Assembly (NCBI GenBank): GCA_022791755.1
Contig: JAAVZR010000024.1
Location: 1-64,000, forward strand
Reading direction: 5' to 3'
Source of the DNA: Lachnospiraceae bacterium
GTDB lineage: Bacteria > Bacillota > Clostridia > Lachnospirales > Lachnospiraceae
Length of the DNA stretch: 64,000 nt
Numbering within the stretch: position 1 is the stretch's first letter; the number at the start of each line of letters is the position of its first letter. The notes below the pieces were generated by a model, which saw only the letters and a list, made by a program, of their open reading frames with translations, was not told the DNA's origin and did not search any database. Positions 27,817 to 37,826 of this stretch are shown one piece after another. The translations under genes and the position numbers were made by a program.

Positions 27817-29103
27817 TTAGTTACCCAGACGGGCTTTGATGGCATCGTAGTCCATGGCGTAGATCGTCTCCTGTATCTTCGCGTCTGTCAGGCCTTCCAC
27901 CTCTGTCGCCAGCAGGCTGGCAATAAAGTCATAATCGGCTACCCACTTGCCATCGGTATCCCAGCTGCTCATCTCAGTCAGCTGCTCCGGACTTGTCACG
28001 GCGTTCATTCTGAAAAGCAGTACGCTGGGCTCTCCGTTCTCTGCCAGGCAGGCGTCCCTGTGACCGGTCAGGCAGTTGTACACCTTACTGAAGCCCATGG
28101 TGCTGACGATGGAGGTAAACTTAACCGTGGACATGGACAGCGCCTGGTTGCCAAAGCGGTCCACCGAGTTCATGGCACTGGTCAGGGCTTCTCCGAAAGC
28201 GCCGAATCCGATTACTGTGAAATCTTTACCCATAGCGGATTCCAATTCATCTACCGTGGTCATAATATTGCCCAGCACATTACCCGACATCAGAATATAA
28301 TCATACTTACCGGTCTGCATCGCAGCGTTCAGTCCCTCTAACCAACCGCTGGTAGAAGGAGCGCCAGGATAGCAGTACACCTCGATTCCTTTATCGTTGG
28401 TCCCTTCCACCGGGGCGGAGGACGTATAGAGCTCCTCAATGGTGGAATCAAACTTCAGACCATAGAGTTCTTCAAGCGCTCCCAGCATATTGGCAGAGAT
28501 CTCCGTCTGCTGGGCATTGCCCTGATAAGCCGCACCGGTTCCTACGATAAACCCGTGAGGCACACTGGTATCCAGCGTCTCGGACAGATAATCGTGGAAG
28601 AGCTTACCGGTATCCGGCTGATCCGCCATGAAGTTCCCGGCGAAATTCTCATAATTTCCGGTGTACACTGCGTCATTGGCAGAATTCCGCCCACCGTTCT
28701 CCGTATAATACATGTCGTACTCCGCACACAGCTCCACCAGCTGCTGGGTATTGGCGCCCACCGCATAGTAGTTGATGATGGCATCACAGCCGGCATCCGC
28801 CGCATTCTCGACGAAAGTCATTACCGAGTTCAGATCGGTGCAGGCCTCGGAAAACATAAATTCACAGTTATATTTCGGACCCAGGTAGTTATTGAACCAG
28901 TTGGCACGGTTGGTACTCTCGTCATTTAACTGTACCTCCACGATGCCGATCTTAAACTTCTCGTTGCTGCCGGAGCCTCCCGATGAACCGCCGTCCGGCT
29001 GACTCTCATCACCGCCTGCTCCGCAGCCGCCGGCCACTAAGAGCACCATGACGAGGCAGAGTGCCGTCAAACGTATTAACCATGACTTTCTGTTCTTTCT
29101 CAT
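27817..29103 (-). CDS. Sugar-binding lipoprotein of the ABC importer
   Basis: A 428-residue solute-binding protein of the periplasmic-binding-protein type I (RbsB-like) fold. The lipoprotein signal MRKNRKSWLIRLTALCLVMVLLVAGGC is cut at Cys27, followed by a Gly/Ser linker (about 28-47) and the binding domain starting FKIGIVEVQLNDESTNRANWF. It would sit on the outer membrane face and deliver its ligand to the two permeases. The ligand is unknown; the neighbouring sulfatases suggest a sulfated sugar or its fragment. Confidence 0.92.
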   Translation of the reverse strand: MRKNRKSWLIRLTALCLVMVLLVAGGCGAGGDESQPDGGSSGGSGSNEKFKIGIVEVQLNDESTNRANWFNNYLGPKYNCEFMFSEACTDLNSVMTFVENAADAGCDAIINYYAVGANTQQLVELCAEYDMYYTENGGRNSANDAVYTGNYENFAGNFMADQPDTGKLFHDYLSETLDTSVPHGFIVGTGAAYQGNAQQTEISANMLGALEELYGLKFDSTIEELYTSSAPVEGTNDKGIEVYCYPGAPSTSGWLEGLNAAMQTGKYDYILMSGNVLGNIMTTVDELESAMGKDFTVIGFGAFGEALTSAMNSVDRFGNQALSMSTVKFTSIVSTMGFSKVYNCLTGHRDACLAENGEPSVLLFRMNAVTSPEQLTEMSSWDTDGKWVADYDFIASLLATEVEGLTDAKIQETIYAMDYDAIKARLGN

Positions 29104-29187
29104 AATTCTTCTCCTTTTGCCTTTGTGTAATATTGTATATAGTTTTATGGTGTTGCCGCAGCCGCTCCTGCCGCGGATAAAGCTCTT

Positions 29188-30198
29188 CTAAAACTGCTGA
29201 CGGCTGGGAAGCGTCTTCTGGCGTTCGCTGTTTAAATACACCAGCAATAAGAAGACCACGCCGCGGATCCCCTGTATCAGCGTGGACGACACGCCCACCA
29301 TCAGAAGTCCCTTATTCAGTATGGTGACGGTGATCGCCCCGATCAGTCCGGCATAGCAGTTCGACTTGGTTCCGCCGAAAATCGACATCCCTCCCAACAC
29401 CGTGGCCAGCATAACGTCGGTCCCCATGCCGGTCCCCACCGTAGAGGCCACATTGGCTGTGCGGATCGTCTGATACACTCCGGCCAGTCCTACGCCGATA
29501 CCGGCGAACAGGAAGGATATGTACTGGGTCTTTACTGCGTTGATTCCGGTCTGAACCGCACACTTTTCATTGCCGCCGATGAAGCGAAGCTTGCGGCCGA
29601 TGGCCGTTCCATGATACAGAAGCAGACACAGGCCGAAGTAGACCAGGAAAGAGCCATATCGGAAGCCATCCTCCAGCGTCTTACTGATTCCGTAATCCAC
29701 ACCCAGAGGCGCCGCTCCCACTAAGACTACACAGACAGCACTGTAGATAGACATGGCCACGATGGCCACCATGGCCGGTTTGACCCGGAAGGTCACGCAC
29801 AGCGTGCAGTTGAACATCATTAAGAGCACTCCGCCTGCCATGGTTACGATGACCATCACCGCCATGCTCCCTGTGGACTGGTAAGCCAGCGCCCCCAGCA
29901 CACAGGCCAGGCCCATGGCGTTGCCCACAGAGAAGTCAATGTTTCCCGTGCTGTAGATGAACGCCACCGCTGTGGCCATGGTACCGGTGATAAAGCTCTG
30001 GTTAAAGATTCCCATGATCACGCTTTTCTTCATGAACTCGCCGCCGGTCAGAGCCGTAAAAAGCAGCAGTAATAAAAGCAGCATGGCCAACGGAAATACC
30101 AGCGGGAAAAACCGGTTGTTTTTGATAATATCAATGCGGTCTGTCAGTGTCAGCCTGGGCTCACGTTCGTTGACAGCCGCCGCAGATGAAGTAGACAT
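29188..30198 (-). CDS. Sugar ABC transporter permease (RbsC family), first subunit
   Basis: A 336-residue membrane protein with about nine hydrophobic segments and the family motifs NIDFSVGNAMGLACVLGALAY and ATVLGGMSIFGGTKSNCYAGLIGA near the end. It is encoded 18 bases after the ATPase and before the binding protein. Presence of two different permeases with one double-domain ATPase fits a heterodimeric channel. Confidence 0.93.
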   Translation of the reverse strand: MSTSSAAAVNEREPRLTLTDRIDIIKNNRFFPLVFPLAMLLLLLLLFTALTGGEFMKKSVIMGIFNQSFITGTMATAVAFIYSTGNIDFSVGNAMGLACVLGALAYQSTGSMAVMVIVTMAGGVLLMMFNCTLCVTFRVKPAMVAIVAMSIYSAVCVVLVGAAPLGVDYGISKTLEDGFRYGSFLVYFGLCLLLYHGTAIGRKLRFIGGNEKCAVQTGINAVKTQYISFLFAGIGVGLAGVYQTIRTANVASTVGTGMGTDVMLATVLGGMSIFGGTKSNCYAGLIGAITVTILNKGLLMVGVSSTLIQGIRGVVFLLLVYLNSERQKTLPSRQQF

Positions 30199-30216
30199 TC
30201 TCTATTCCCCCTCTCA

Positions 30217-31725
30217 TCAGATCATGCAGTCGATCAGTTCGGTATTGTCAAAGCCGTCGCTACGGTAAAACTCTCCTGAGATCTCCCCGTTTCTCATGAT
30301 GATCAGCCGGTCAGACATACCGCACAGCTCCGGCAGTTCCTCGGAGATCAGAACGATGGATTTGCCCTTCTGCTTCATCTCATTGATCAGCTTGTACATC
30401 GAAGCCTTCACGCCGATATCCACACCGCGGGTCGGACAGTCCAGAATCAGGATATCGGCGTCGGCTGCCAGCCATTTGCCGAAGACCACCTTTTGCTTGT
30501 TGCCTCCGGACATGGCGCTGACCGGCTGGAAGATGCTGTTGCACTTGATGGCCAGAGAGTCTACCTGAAGACTGGCATACTCCTTTTCCTTCTTACCGGA
30601 GATAAAGATCCCCAGACCTCTGTTGGCCTTATAGCCCGTACTCTGTATATTGACGCCGATGGTGCCGTTCATGACCAGGGATTCCTGATCTCTGTTCTTG
30701 GAGACGTATCCCATACCGTGATGGAAGGCCACCTCAGGGCTCTTCACCTGCGTACCGCTCTTTGTCAGCGTCACATGGCCGGTGAGTATATCCTCCAGCC
30801 CGTATAAAGCCCGTCCCAGCGTATGCATCCCGCACTCCGACAGACCGCCGATTCCCAGGATCTCTCCCTTATGCAGCTCGATATCAAAACACATCAGATC
30901 CGTCATGGTGGTCAGATTCTCCGCCCTCAGAACCACCTCCTCGCCGTAGCCCTCTATATCGGAACGGTAATAATCCCCCTGTACGTCACGGCCGATCATC
31001 ATGTTTTTGATAATCGCCGGATCGTACTGCTCCTTTTCCAGGGAACCGATGATATCGCCGTCCCGCAGCACCGTCAGCGTGTCGCACTGCTCCATGATCT
31101 CCTCCAGATCGTGACTGATGAAGACCACCGCTTTATTGGCGTCGGCCGCCTTGCGCATCAGACTGTAGAGAATCTCACGCCCCCGCTCCGACAGCGCTGT
31201 AGTCGTCTCATCCACCACAAACATCTCCGGATCATGGGCCATGGTTCTGGCGATCTCGATCAGCTTGCGCTGCTCCATGTTATATCTGCCGGTGATCCTG
31301 CCGGCGTCGATATCGTCAATACCGATCTCCCGAAGCGCTTTATTGGCCTCGGCGATCATTTTTCCCTTGCTGATGACAGGGCCCACACGGAACCGGTCAT
31401 AATCCCCCAGAAATATATTCTCCGCCACCGTAATACTGGGAATCGTACCCATCTCCTGTACGATGATACCGATACCGGCACGGATGGCTTCCAGCGAAGT
31501 GGCCGGCTTCCAGGGCTTTCCCTTGTACGCGATCTCGCCGCTGGTGGCCTGCTGGATCCCTGCGATGATCGTGGTGACTGTGGATTTGCCCGAACCGTTC
31601 TCCCCGATCAGTCCCCGGATTTCTCCGCGCTTGATCTGCATATTTACATGATTCAGGGCCACCGTCACGCCAAAGTTTTTGCACAGATCCCTGACCTCTA
31701 CCAGAATCTCACCTTTCTCTGCCAT
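30217..31725 (-). CDS. Sugar ABC transporter ATPase (RbsA-like, two domains)
   Basis: A 502-residue protein with two fused ABC ATPase domains. The first has Walker A GENGSGKSTV (about 38-47) and a signature replaced by YNMEQRKLIEIARTMA; Walker B is MFVVDETTTALS. The second lacks a clear Walker A, as in RbsA, but keeps MSGGNKQKVVFGKWLA and ILILDCPTRGVDIG. ATG at 31725 follows GGAGG-N8. First gene of the importer operon, preceded by a 240-base region that should hold the regulated promoter. Confidence 0.94.
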   Translation of the reverse strand: MAEKGEILVEVRDLCKNFGVTVALNHVNMQIKRGEIRGLIGENGSGKSTVTTIIAGIQQATSGEIAYKGKPWKPATSLEAIRAGIGIIVQEMGTIPSITVAENIFLGDYDRFRVGPVISKGKMIAEANKALREIGIDDIDAGRITGRYNMEQRKLIEIARTMAHDPEMFVVDETTTALSERGREILYSLMRKAADANKAVVFISHDLEEIMEQCDTLTVLRDGDIIGSLEKEQYDPAIIKNMMIGRDVQGDYYRSDIEGYGEEVVLRAENLTTMTDLMCFDIELHKGEILGIGGLSECGMHTLGRALYGLEDILTGHVTLTKSGTQVKSPEVAFHHGMGYVSKNRDQESLVMNGTIGVNIQSTGYKANRGLGIFISGKKEKEYASLQVDSLAIKCNSIFQPVSAMSGGNKQKVVFGKWLAADADILILDCPTRGVDIGVKASMYKLINEMKQKGKSIVLISEELPELCGMSDRLIIMRNGEISGEFYRSDGFDNTELIDCMI

Positions 31726-31850
31726 TTTGTAACCTCCTCCCGTTTGAAAATTCCTGTCTGTCAGGTTCCTTTGTTGTCATTAGGATAGCATGAGAAGCGC
31801 TTTGTCCTCTGCCACTTTTTATACCTCTTTTTCCCGTTTTTTTGACATTC

Positions 31851-31918
31851 TTTGATAATAAGTATCAAAAAAACGACTTTTTGCACATTTTTGCACTGTG
31901 CCAAAAGTCGTTTTTTGG
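31851..31918 (-). terminator. Terminator of the two-component operon, with adjacent palindrome
   Basis: On the minus strand the arms AAAAAACGACTTTTGGCAC and GTGCAAAAAGTCGTTTTTTT (31867-31918) form a long stem ending in T7, about 50 bases after the response-regulator stop. Directly next to it toward the importer genes is TTTGATA (31851-31857)/TATCAAA (31863-31869), which may be an operator for the importer operon. Confidence 0.85.
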
Positions 31919-31967
31919 ATAGTTATGGTGTTTTTACCGAAAAAGATGCGGATTCAGAGTGTATTTT

Positions 31968-33563
31968 TCATAATTTTGTCTCTGTTTTCTCTTCCTGCGG
32001 ACGTCCCCGCCCGCTCCTCTCCTCCGCCGGAGTAATGCCAAACTCCTTTTTGTAAGCCGCGGAAAAATGACTGAAATTACCGTATCCCAGCTGCACGGCC
32101 ACACTGCTGACCGACAGAGAGGTAGTGCGCAGAAGTTTTCTGGCCTCCAGAAGCTTCTGCCGGATGATATAGCCTTTTACGGATATCCCCATCTCCTTCT
32201 TGAACAGGCGCGTGACATAGTCGCCGTTCAGATGCACCAGCTCCGTGATATCCTCCTTGCGGATCTCTCCCCAGATATTTTCCTGGATATAGTCCACGAT
32301 CTGTTTCGTCACATTCTGCTCATCCCCGCTGTCCGCTTCCTGTTTCCCGCAGCATCCCATGGTCTCATGGATCAGCTCCCGCATACGGTCCGCGGAATGC
32401 ATCGCCTCATGGGACATGGTCTGCCAGTCTGCCGAACGCTGCAACACCGCCAGCTCTCCCTCCGGCTCCCAGATCCGTGCCAGCAGATGATTAAAATCCA
32501 TGCAGAAGCTGGCCATCATCCCGGCCGTAAGACGGCCTTCCTCTAACAGCCTGTCCAGGCAGGCACAGGCGTCCTCCTCCACCACCGCGGCACCCTGCTC
32601 CTTTAACAGCTGCAACCAGCGCATGGCCTGAGGCTGATAGCCTTCTTCCCTGACCGCTGCGGCCGCAGGCGCTCCGATCACGCCCTTTTTTCCGGCCACA
32701 TTCCGGTCCCGCCGCTCCAAAAGCCGTTTCCACTCTCCCGGCATCTCTGTCACCGGACAGGGGCCCACAGGATACAGGGCAATTTTGCATGGCATATACA
32801 TCTCGTAAGCATCGGACAGATACCGGAGACGTCCGCTGATATCCGGCTGTTCGTCTCCCCGAACGCCCTGCACCAGGATCGTGTAGGTGTTGCGCTCCAT
32901 ATAGGCTGTCAGCACGCAGGAAGCCACCGGTCCAAAGATGTCCTCCGCAAAATTTTGCAGCGCCTGGGCCAGCTGATCCTCCTGCCACCGGCGGGCCGAT
33001 GCGGTCCAGCGTACCACCTGCAAAAGAGCCAGCCACCCCTCCTCCTCGATATCCGGAAGACTGGGCAGCGAATCAAAGCCCCTTGCGCTGACCGTGCCTA
33101 AGAGAAATCCCCTCCACAGGCTGCTGCCGATCTCCTTCTGTCTGGTGGCATAGTTCTTTCCGATGGCCTGCCATCTCCTGTTTTTCGCCTCGGCGCAGAG
33201 CCCCTTTACCACCGACTCCACCTTCGCCCGAATCTCCTCATAAGGCGCCGGCTGAACGATATAGTCGCTGGCCTTCAGCTCGATGGCCTGCTTAGCATAC
33301 TGAAAATCCGAATGGCAGGTCAGAAATATGATCTTGGTTCCATACCCCTTGTGGCGTACCCACTGGCACAGATCAATCCCCGTCTCCACAGGCATCTCGA
33401 TATCGCACAGCATCACATCCGGTACGCCCCGGCCAAAGCAAAGGCGCGCCTCCATGGCATTGCCTGCCGTATTCACCTCATCAAATCCCACATCCTGCCA
33501 CGGAATGTTGCCGGCAAGTCCCCGCAGGGTCGCCTGCTGATCATCCACAATCAATAGCTTCAT
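31968..33563 (-). CDS. YesN-like response regulator with AraC DNA-binding domain
   Basis: A 531-residue regulator: receiver domain (1-120) with phospho-acceptor Asp54 in CDIEMP, a long middle region (about 130-400) and a C-terminal AraC/XylS double helix-turn-helix (LNGDYVTRLFKKEMGISVKGYIIRQKLLEARKLL and VSSVAVQLGYGNFSHFSAAYKKEFG). The conserved switch lysine is replaced: KP is QP (Gln104) in SDYIVQPAP. ATG at 33563 overlaps the sensor kinase gene by 23 bases. It probably controls the neighbouring importer, sulfatase and glycosidase genes. Confidence 0.92.
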   Translation of the reverse strand: MKLLIVDDQQATLRGLAGNIPWQDVGFDEVNTAGNAMEARLCFGRGVPDVMLCDIEMPVETGIDLCQWVRHKGYGTKIIFLTCHSDFQYAKQAIELKASDYIVQPAPYEEIRAKVESVVKGLCAEAKNRRWQAIGKNYATRQKEIGSSLWRGFLLGTVSARGFDSLPSLPDIEEEGWLALLQVVRWTASARRWQEDQLAQALQNFAEDIFGPVASCVLTAYMERNTYTILVQGVRGDEQPDISGRLRYLSDAYEMYMPCKIALYPVGPCPVTEMPGEWKRLLERRDRNVAGKKGVIGAPAAAAVREEGYQPQAMRWLQLLKEQGAAVVEEDACACLDRLLEEGRLTAGMMASFCMDFNHLLARIWEPEGELAVLQRSADWQTMSHEAMHSADRMRELIHETMGCCGKQEADSGDEQNVTKQIVDYIQENIWGEIRKEDITELVHLNGDYVTRLFKKEMGISVKGYIIRQKLLEARKLLRTTSLSVSSVAVQLGYGNFSHFSAAYKKEFGITPAEERSGRGRPQEEKTETKL

Positions 33564-35295
33564 CTTCGCCCTTTTCTTTCCTGTCTCCCATGGGTATAAT
33601 CCATTCCACTCTGGCGCCGCCGCGGTTGCCAAACAGCGCTTCACACCCGTCGCCGTAGAGCATCCGCAGCCGGACCAGGCTGTTGACCAGCCCCACATGT
33701 CCGTCGTGGCGGACGCTCTCCATGCCGTTATTCAGCCGGTCTATCATCTCGTCGGAAAAACCGTTTCCGTTATCACAGATGGCGATATGGACATATTCCC
33801 GTCCGTCCATCCGCCGCTTTCCGGCCGTGATGCTGACCCGCAGCACCCTGTCCTGACATGTACCGTATTTACAGCAGTTTTCCAGTATTGTCAGAATACT
33901 CACCGGCGGAACCGGAAACTTCTCCATGCCTCCCTCCACCGCCAGCGTCAGCGTTGCCTTCCTCTCCTGTCCCACATTCTGAAGCTCCAGATAATCGCCG
34001 CACATTTTAAGCTCCGTCTCCAGATCAATGGAATCCCGGTGAAAATCCAGCGTATAGCGCAGATTCGTGGACAGCAGAAGCGCCACCTGCCTGACCTCCT
34101 CCGTCTGGCCGGAGCTGGCCAGCGCATAGATATTCTTCAGACAATTCAGGAAAAAATGGCGGCGGATCTGAAGGCGCAGCGCATCCATCTGAGAACGGCG
34201 CGCCGTGAGCTTACTCTCGTAGGTGCTGATTTTCAGTTCCTTCAGCACATCAAGCATCTCGTTAAAGGTCTCGCTGATATGGTCAAACTCCCTGTTTTCT
34301 CCCCCCGGAACCCGCAGTTCCGTATCGCCTCCGCGGATTTTTCGCATCGCCCGCACCAGTCCGTCCAGGGGACGGAAGAAAGCCCGGTTCAGATACCAGA
34401 AAGCAGCACCAAAGGAGAATAGGATAACCGCCAGCAGCATGTATGTCATATTGCGCAGCCATTCCGGATTGTAGAGAAAATCACTGGCGCTGATCACCGT
34501 CAGAGTGGCCAGCCTCCTCTCCGTAATCAGATAACGGCGGTCATGGTTTTGGACGAAATAGTAGTCTTCCCGCTCCCCGTACTTCATGCTCTCATCGTAT
34601 CCTCTGGTCCACAGAGCGCCGGTGAGCATCTCGTCTCCTTTACCAAAAACCACGGAGGCCGTCAGATCATAGTCTATTCGCACCGAAGCGGCGATAGCGC
34701 TCAGATCCATCACTGCCATGGCATACAGGCCTTCCGTGCAGACCATCCGGGCCAGATAAGGCCGCTTCTCCACCATATGCAGTCCCCAGCCCGTATTGAC
34801 ATGGCCGCCGTCCTGACAGATGGTCCATATCGCAGCTTCCACATCTTCTGCATAGGACCGGGCGGCGTCCTCTGAGGCCATCAGAATCTTTCCTTCCCTC
34901 TCCTGCGGCTTCACAAAGGCCACTGCCGTGATGCTTTTTGCCGATTCCACCAGACTCTGAGCATCTGTGTAATACGCCTCCAGCTGCCGCTCCCTCTCCT
35001 CTCCCACCATGAGGGCCGCCTCCCGGAATGCCTCCTCATTCCAGCACTTTAAAAACAGGAATTCCGATACGTCGTCCATCTGCTCCCTCAGGCTGCTCAG
35101 AAACACGCCCAAAGCATCGGCCTGGCTCTTCGCCAGCTGTCTGTTAATCTGGTCCACCGCGGCCTGCTCATTGAACAAAAACAGGCCGCACAGCGGAAGC
35201 TGAATCAGCAGTACCAGTGCCAGCAGCTTCCAGCGGACCGAAATCCCCCGGCTGCCTTTTTCTGATTTTTTGTCGCTGTCCCTACCGGTCATCAC
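33541..35295 (-). CDS. YesM-like sensor histidine kinase
   Basis: A 584-residue membrane kinase: first helix about 22-41, extracellular sensor domain of about 245 residues, second helix near 288-310, HAMP domain (NRAFFRPLDGLVRAMRKIRGGDTELRV), a His-kinase domain and HATPase domain with DNGNGF and GHVGLVNSLVRLR. The phosphorylation box reads RLQIRRHFFLNCLKNIY, where the family usually has QINPHFLYN; the His is kept. It begins inside the end of the ROK gene (14 bases, GTG then ATG) and overlaps the response regulator, so all three are coupled. Confidence 0.92.
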   Translation of the reverse strand: MMTGRDSDKKSEKGSRGISVRWKLLALVLLIQLPLCGLFLFNEQAAVDQINRQLAKSQADALGVFLSSLREQMDDVSEFLFLKCWNEEAFREAALMVGEERERQLEAYYTDAQSLVESAKSITAVAFVKPQEREGKILMASEDAARSYAEDVEAAIWTICQDGGHVNTGWGLHMVEKRPYLARMVCTEGLYAMAVMDLSAIAASVRIDYDLTASVVFGKGDEMLTGALWTRGYDESMKYGEREDYYFVQNHDRRYLITERRLATLTVISASDFLYNPEWLRNMTYMLLAVILFSFGAAFWYLNRAFFRPLDGLVRAMRKIRGGDTELRVPGGENREFDHISETFNEMLDVLKELKISTYESKLTARRSQMDALRLQIRRHFFLNCLKNIYALASSGQTEEVRQVALLLSTNLRYTLDFHRDSIDLETELKMCGDYLELQNVGQERKATLTLAVEGGMEKFPVPPVSILTILENCCKYGTCQDRVLRVSITAGKRRMDGREYVHIAICDNGNGFSDEMIDRLNNGMESVRHDGHVGLVNSLVRLRMLYGDGCEALFGNRGGARVEWIIPMGDRKEKGEDEAIDCG

Positions 35296-36217
35296 GATTT
35301 AGGTGAAAGGACAGGGCGCCGATCAGATTGGCATCATTGCCATAGCGGCAGGGCGCCACTTCCGGTTTTCCGAAAGGAGTAAACGGAATCGACGCAAACT
35401 GCCGGTCCACACACTCTCTTATCTTCTGCGTCACCTCCGGCCGGGCGCTGATGCCGCCGCCGATGGCAAAGCGTTGCAGATCCAGCACGGACTGTATGCC
35501 ATAGATACCTGCCGCCGTATACTGTCCGAACTCTTCAAAGGCATCTATCGCCTCCTGTTCTCCTGCGTCATACGCCTCAAAGAAAGCAAATCCGTCGATG
35601 CCATGACCCAGGGCCGGCAGACCCTTGCGCACCGCATACTTGCCTAACAGTCCGCTGGCCGAAGTATGATTGGTCCATACGGCGCCCATATTCCCCCTGT
35701 TGATTCCGCCGATTCCCTGAGAAAGCTTTTTAAGGTCGGCAGGGTAAACCGATAATTCTCCTGCCCCGAAGGTATTGCCCATCCAGACCTTTTTATTTAA
35801 CACGATACCGCCGCCGATGCCGGTGCCCAGCACCAGCACCGCCCCATTGTCTATGTCAGACAGGGCTCCGTTCCAGGCTTCTGCGCTGGCCGCACATTTT
35901 CCGTCATTGGCAATGGTTACGGGGGCATGGAGGCGCTCCTCAAAATACCGGCTCATGGGCGCGTCACAGATGAAGGTAAAGGAACCGCCGGTATGGGCGA
36001 TACCGTTTTTCGTGTCGATCCGCCCCGGCATGGACACAGCCACTCCCTGATACTGCCCCCCGAACTCCTCACCGATCGGTTCGATCGCTGCCAACATATG
36101 CTCCATGCTGTCCACCGGGGAAGCCACCTTCCCCTGTCTGATAAAACTTCCGTCCTCCCCCATCAGGGCATATTTGATAAAAGTGCCGCCAAAATCAAGT
36201 GCAAGATACTGTTTCAT
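35282..36217 (-). CDS. ROK-family sugar kinase, copy 1
   Basis: A 311-residue ATP-dependent sugar kinase/ROK protein with phosphate motif DFGGTFIKYALM at 8-19 and the adenosine block LGTGIGGGIVLN. It has no DNA-binding domain, so it is an enzyme, not a repressor. The CxCGxxGCxE zinc site found in many ROK kinases is absent, and the usual GEIGH is GELSV. ATG at 36217 follows AGGAG-N8. Lies between sulfatase copy 3 and the sensor kinase; a role in phosphorylating the sugar released from the sulfated substrate is inferred. Confidence 0.9.
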   Translation of the reverse strand: MKQYLALDFGGTFIKYALMGEDGSFIRQGKVASPVDSMEHMLAAIEPIGEEFGGQYQGVAVSMPGRIDTKNGIAHTGGSFTFICDAPMSRYFEERLHAPVTIANDGKCAASAEAWNGALSDIDNGAVLVLGTGIGGGIVLNKKVWMGNTFGAGELSVYPADLKKLSQGIGGINRGNMGAVWTNHTSASGLLGKYAVRKGLPALGHGIDGFAFFEAYDAGEQEAIDAFEEFGQYTAAGIYGIQSVLDLQRFAIGGGISARPEVTQKIRECVDRQFASIPFTPFGKPEVAPCRYGNDANLIGALSFHLNRDDR

Positions 36218-36302
36218 GAAATATTCTCCTTTTCTTTTTCTTTCTTAATCGCTGTTTTATCTTCTTCCGGCATATTCCCGCTGCCTGCCGGATATGGCCT
36301 GT

Positions 36303-37826
36303 TCAGATCTCATTCCCTGTCAGCGGCCGGATCCCGTAGCGGTGATACAGTTCCTTCGGGGCATCTGTCCTCGCCATATATCCGGCGATCAGCGCCTTCA
36401 TCCGGCATACCGCCTCCGGGTCATGGATCTCCTTCAGCTGTCCCGGATCCTTCTCGATATCGAAGAGACGGCTGGGCGCTTCCTCTTTCGAGCCTCCCAC
36501 CGTACTGCCCAGGCAGCGGATTTTCAGTGTCCTGAGTCCCTTTGTAAAAGAGAAAGGCTCCGCCAGCTCCATATCCTTAAGTTCCTCACAGCTAAAGCGC
36601 ATCCGCATATGAGCCGGCATCAGCGTGTACTCATAATAGGGATCCTCCGGATGCTCCGGCGCATTCATGTACAGATACTTTCCGTCCGTCACAATGATCT
36701 CCGCCCCATGGAAGCCAAAGACCACATAGTCATGCAGCTTTTCTCCCTTCTCGAACACCGGGCGCAAAGGCTTTCCGGTCATGTCCTCCGGGACAGGCTG
36801 TCCGAAGAATTCCAAAAGCGTAGGAGCCAGATCCGTCATCTGAACAAAGCTCTCCGAATGCTTCCCCGCGCAGTCAAACCGGGGATCATACACATACAGC
36901 GGCGTATGCGCAATCTCATTGTAACAGGGCATAGCCGTCTTTCCCCACCACCCATGCTCACTGAGCAGAAAACCGTGGTCGGTGCAGACGATCAGCATCG
37001 TATCCCTCCACATGCCATACTCGTCCATCTTATCCAGCACTTTACCCAGATTAGCGTCGCACTTCTCCAGCAGGGCCGCATAGTGATTCCGGACGGTCCG
37101 CACCACATCCTCGCCCTCGTTCACCGGCATATAGGGCGGCCAGTCTGCTCCCAGCGCGTCCTCACCGTGCAAGGGGCCGTCAAAGTGCTTCCTGTACTTC
37201 TCATCGCAGAAAAAGGGTTCATGGGGATCGAAGCACTCGATCTGCAAAAACCAGTTATCCGCCTCATGATTCGTGTCAATGAACTCCAGCCCGCAGGCAA
37301 AGGTCCTGGCCTGTGCCGTCTTTTCCTCCGTATTCTGATGCCTTCGGTTCACCTGATCGTGCGTATTCATCGCGGCAAAGAGCGGCACCTGCCAGGCCAT
37401 CTCCCTGCCCCGAAAGACAGAACGCTTCTCTGGTACGGCACACAGATCCTCCTTCCAGGGATCCCCCTCCTGACCGCGGATACACTCCCAAGAAGAATAG
37501 CGGGTGTGGTAAGTCCCTCCCCCATCCTCCCAGTAATGCTGATGATCGCTGACCAGATGCGTGCAGACTCCCGCCTGTTTCAGGATCTCCGGCATGGAGT
37601 CATCAAAAGGCTCAATGGGTCCCCAGCTCCGGTGCAGGAAATTCGGCCGCCCCGTGTGCAGCTCTCTTCTGGCCGGCATACAAGGCATACTGCCCACATA
37701 ACAGTTTTCAAACTGCATACTCCTCTTTGCCAGCCGCAGAAAATTGGGTGTGCGCGTCCAGTCACAGCCATAGCTCTCCAGCATATGGCGGTTCAGCGAA
37801 TCATACATAACCATGATTGCTCTCAT
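36303..37826 (-). CDS. Sulfatase (Cys-type), copy 3
   Basis: A 507-residue cytoplasmic sulfatase with activation motif CMPARRELHTG (Cys49), metal-site start VMYDSLNRHMLESYG and CTDHGFLLSEHGWWGK. Very similar throughout to copy 2. ATG at 37826 follows AAGGAG-N6; the in-frame extension to 37940 has no ribosome site. It is the first gene of the sulfatase-ROK-kinase-regulator block and has a 363-base upstream region with repeated TGTGTCA half-sites. Confidence 0.94.
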   Translation of the reverse strand: MRAIMVMYDSLNRHMLESYGCDWTRTPNFLRLAKRSMQFENCYVGSMPCMPARRELHTGRPNFLHRSWGPIEPFDDSMPEILKQAGVCTHLVSDHQHYWEDGGGTYHTRYSSWECIRGQEGDPWKEDLCAVPEKRSVFRGREMAWQVPLFAAMNTHDQVNRRHQNTEEKTAQARTFACGLEFIDTNHEADNWFLQIECFDPHEPFFCDEKYRKHFDGPLHGEDALGADWPPYMPVNEGEDVVRTVRNHYAALLEKCDANLGKVLDKMDEYGMWRDTMLIVCTDHGFLLSEHGWWGKTAMPCYNEIAHTPLYVYDPRFDCAGKHSESFVQMTDLAPTLLEFFGQPVPEDMTGKPLRPVFEKGEKLHDYVVFGFHGAEIIVTDGKYLYMNAPEHPEDPYYEYTLMPAHMRMRFSCEELKDMELAEPFSFTKGLRTLKIRCLGSTVGGSKEEAPSRLFDIEKDPGQLKEIHDPEAVCRMKALIAGYMARTDAPKELYHRYGIRPLTGNEI

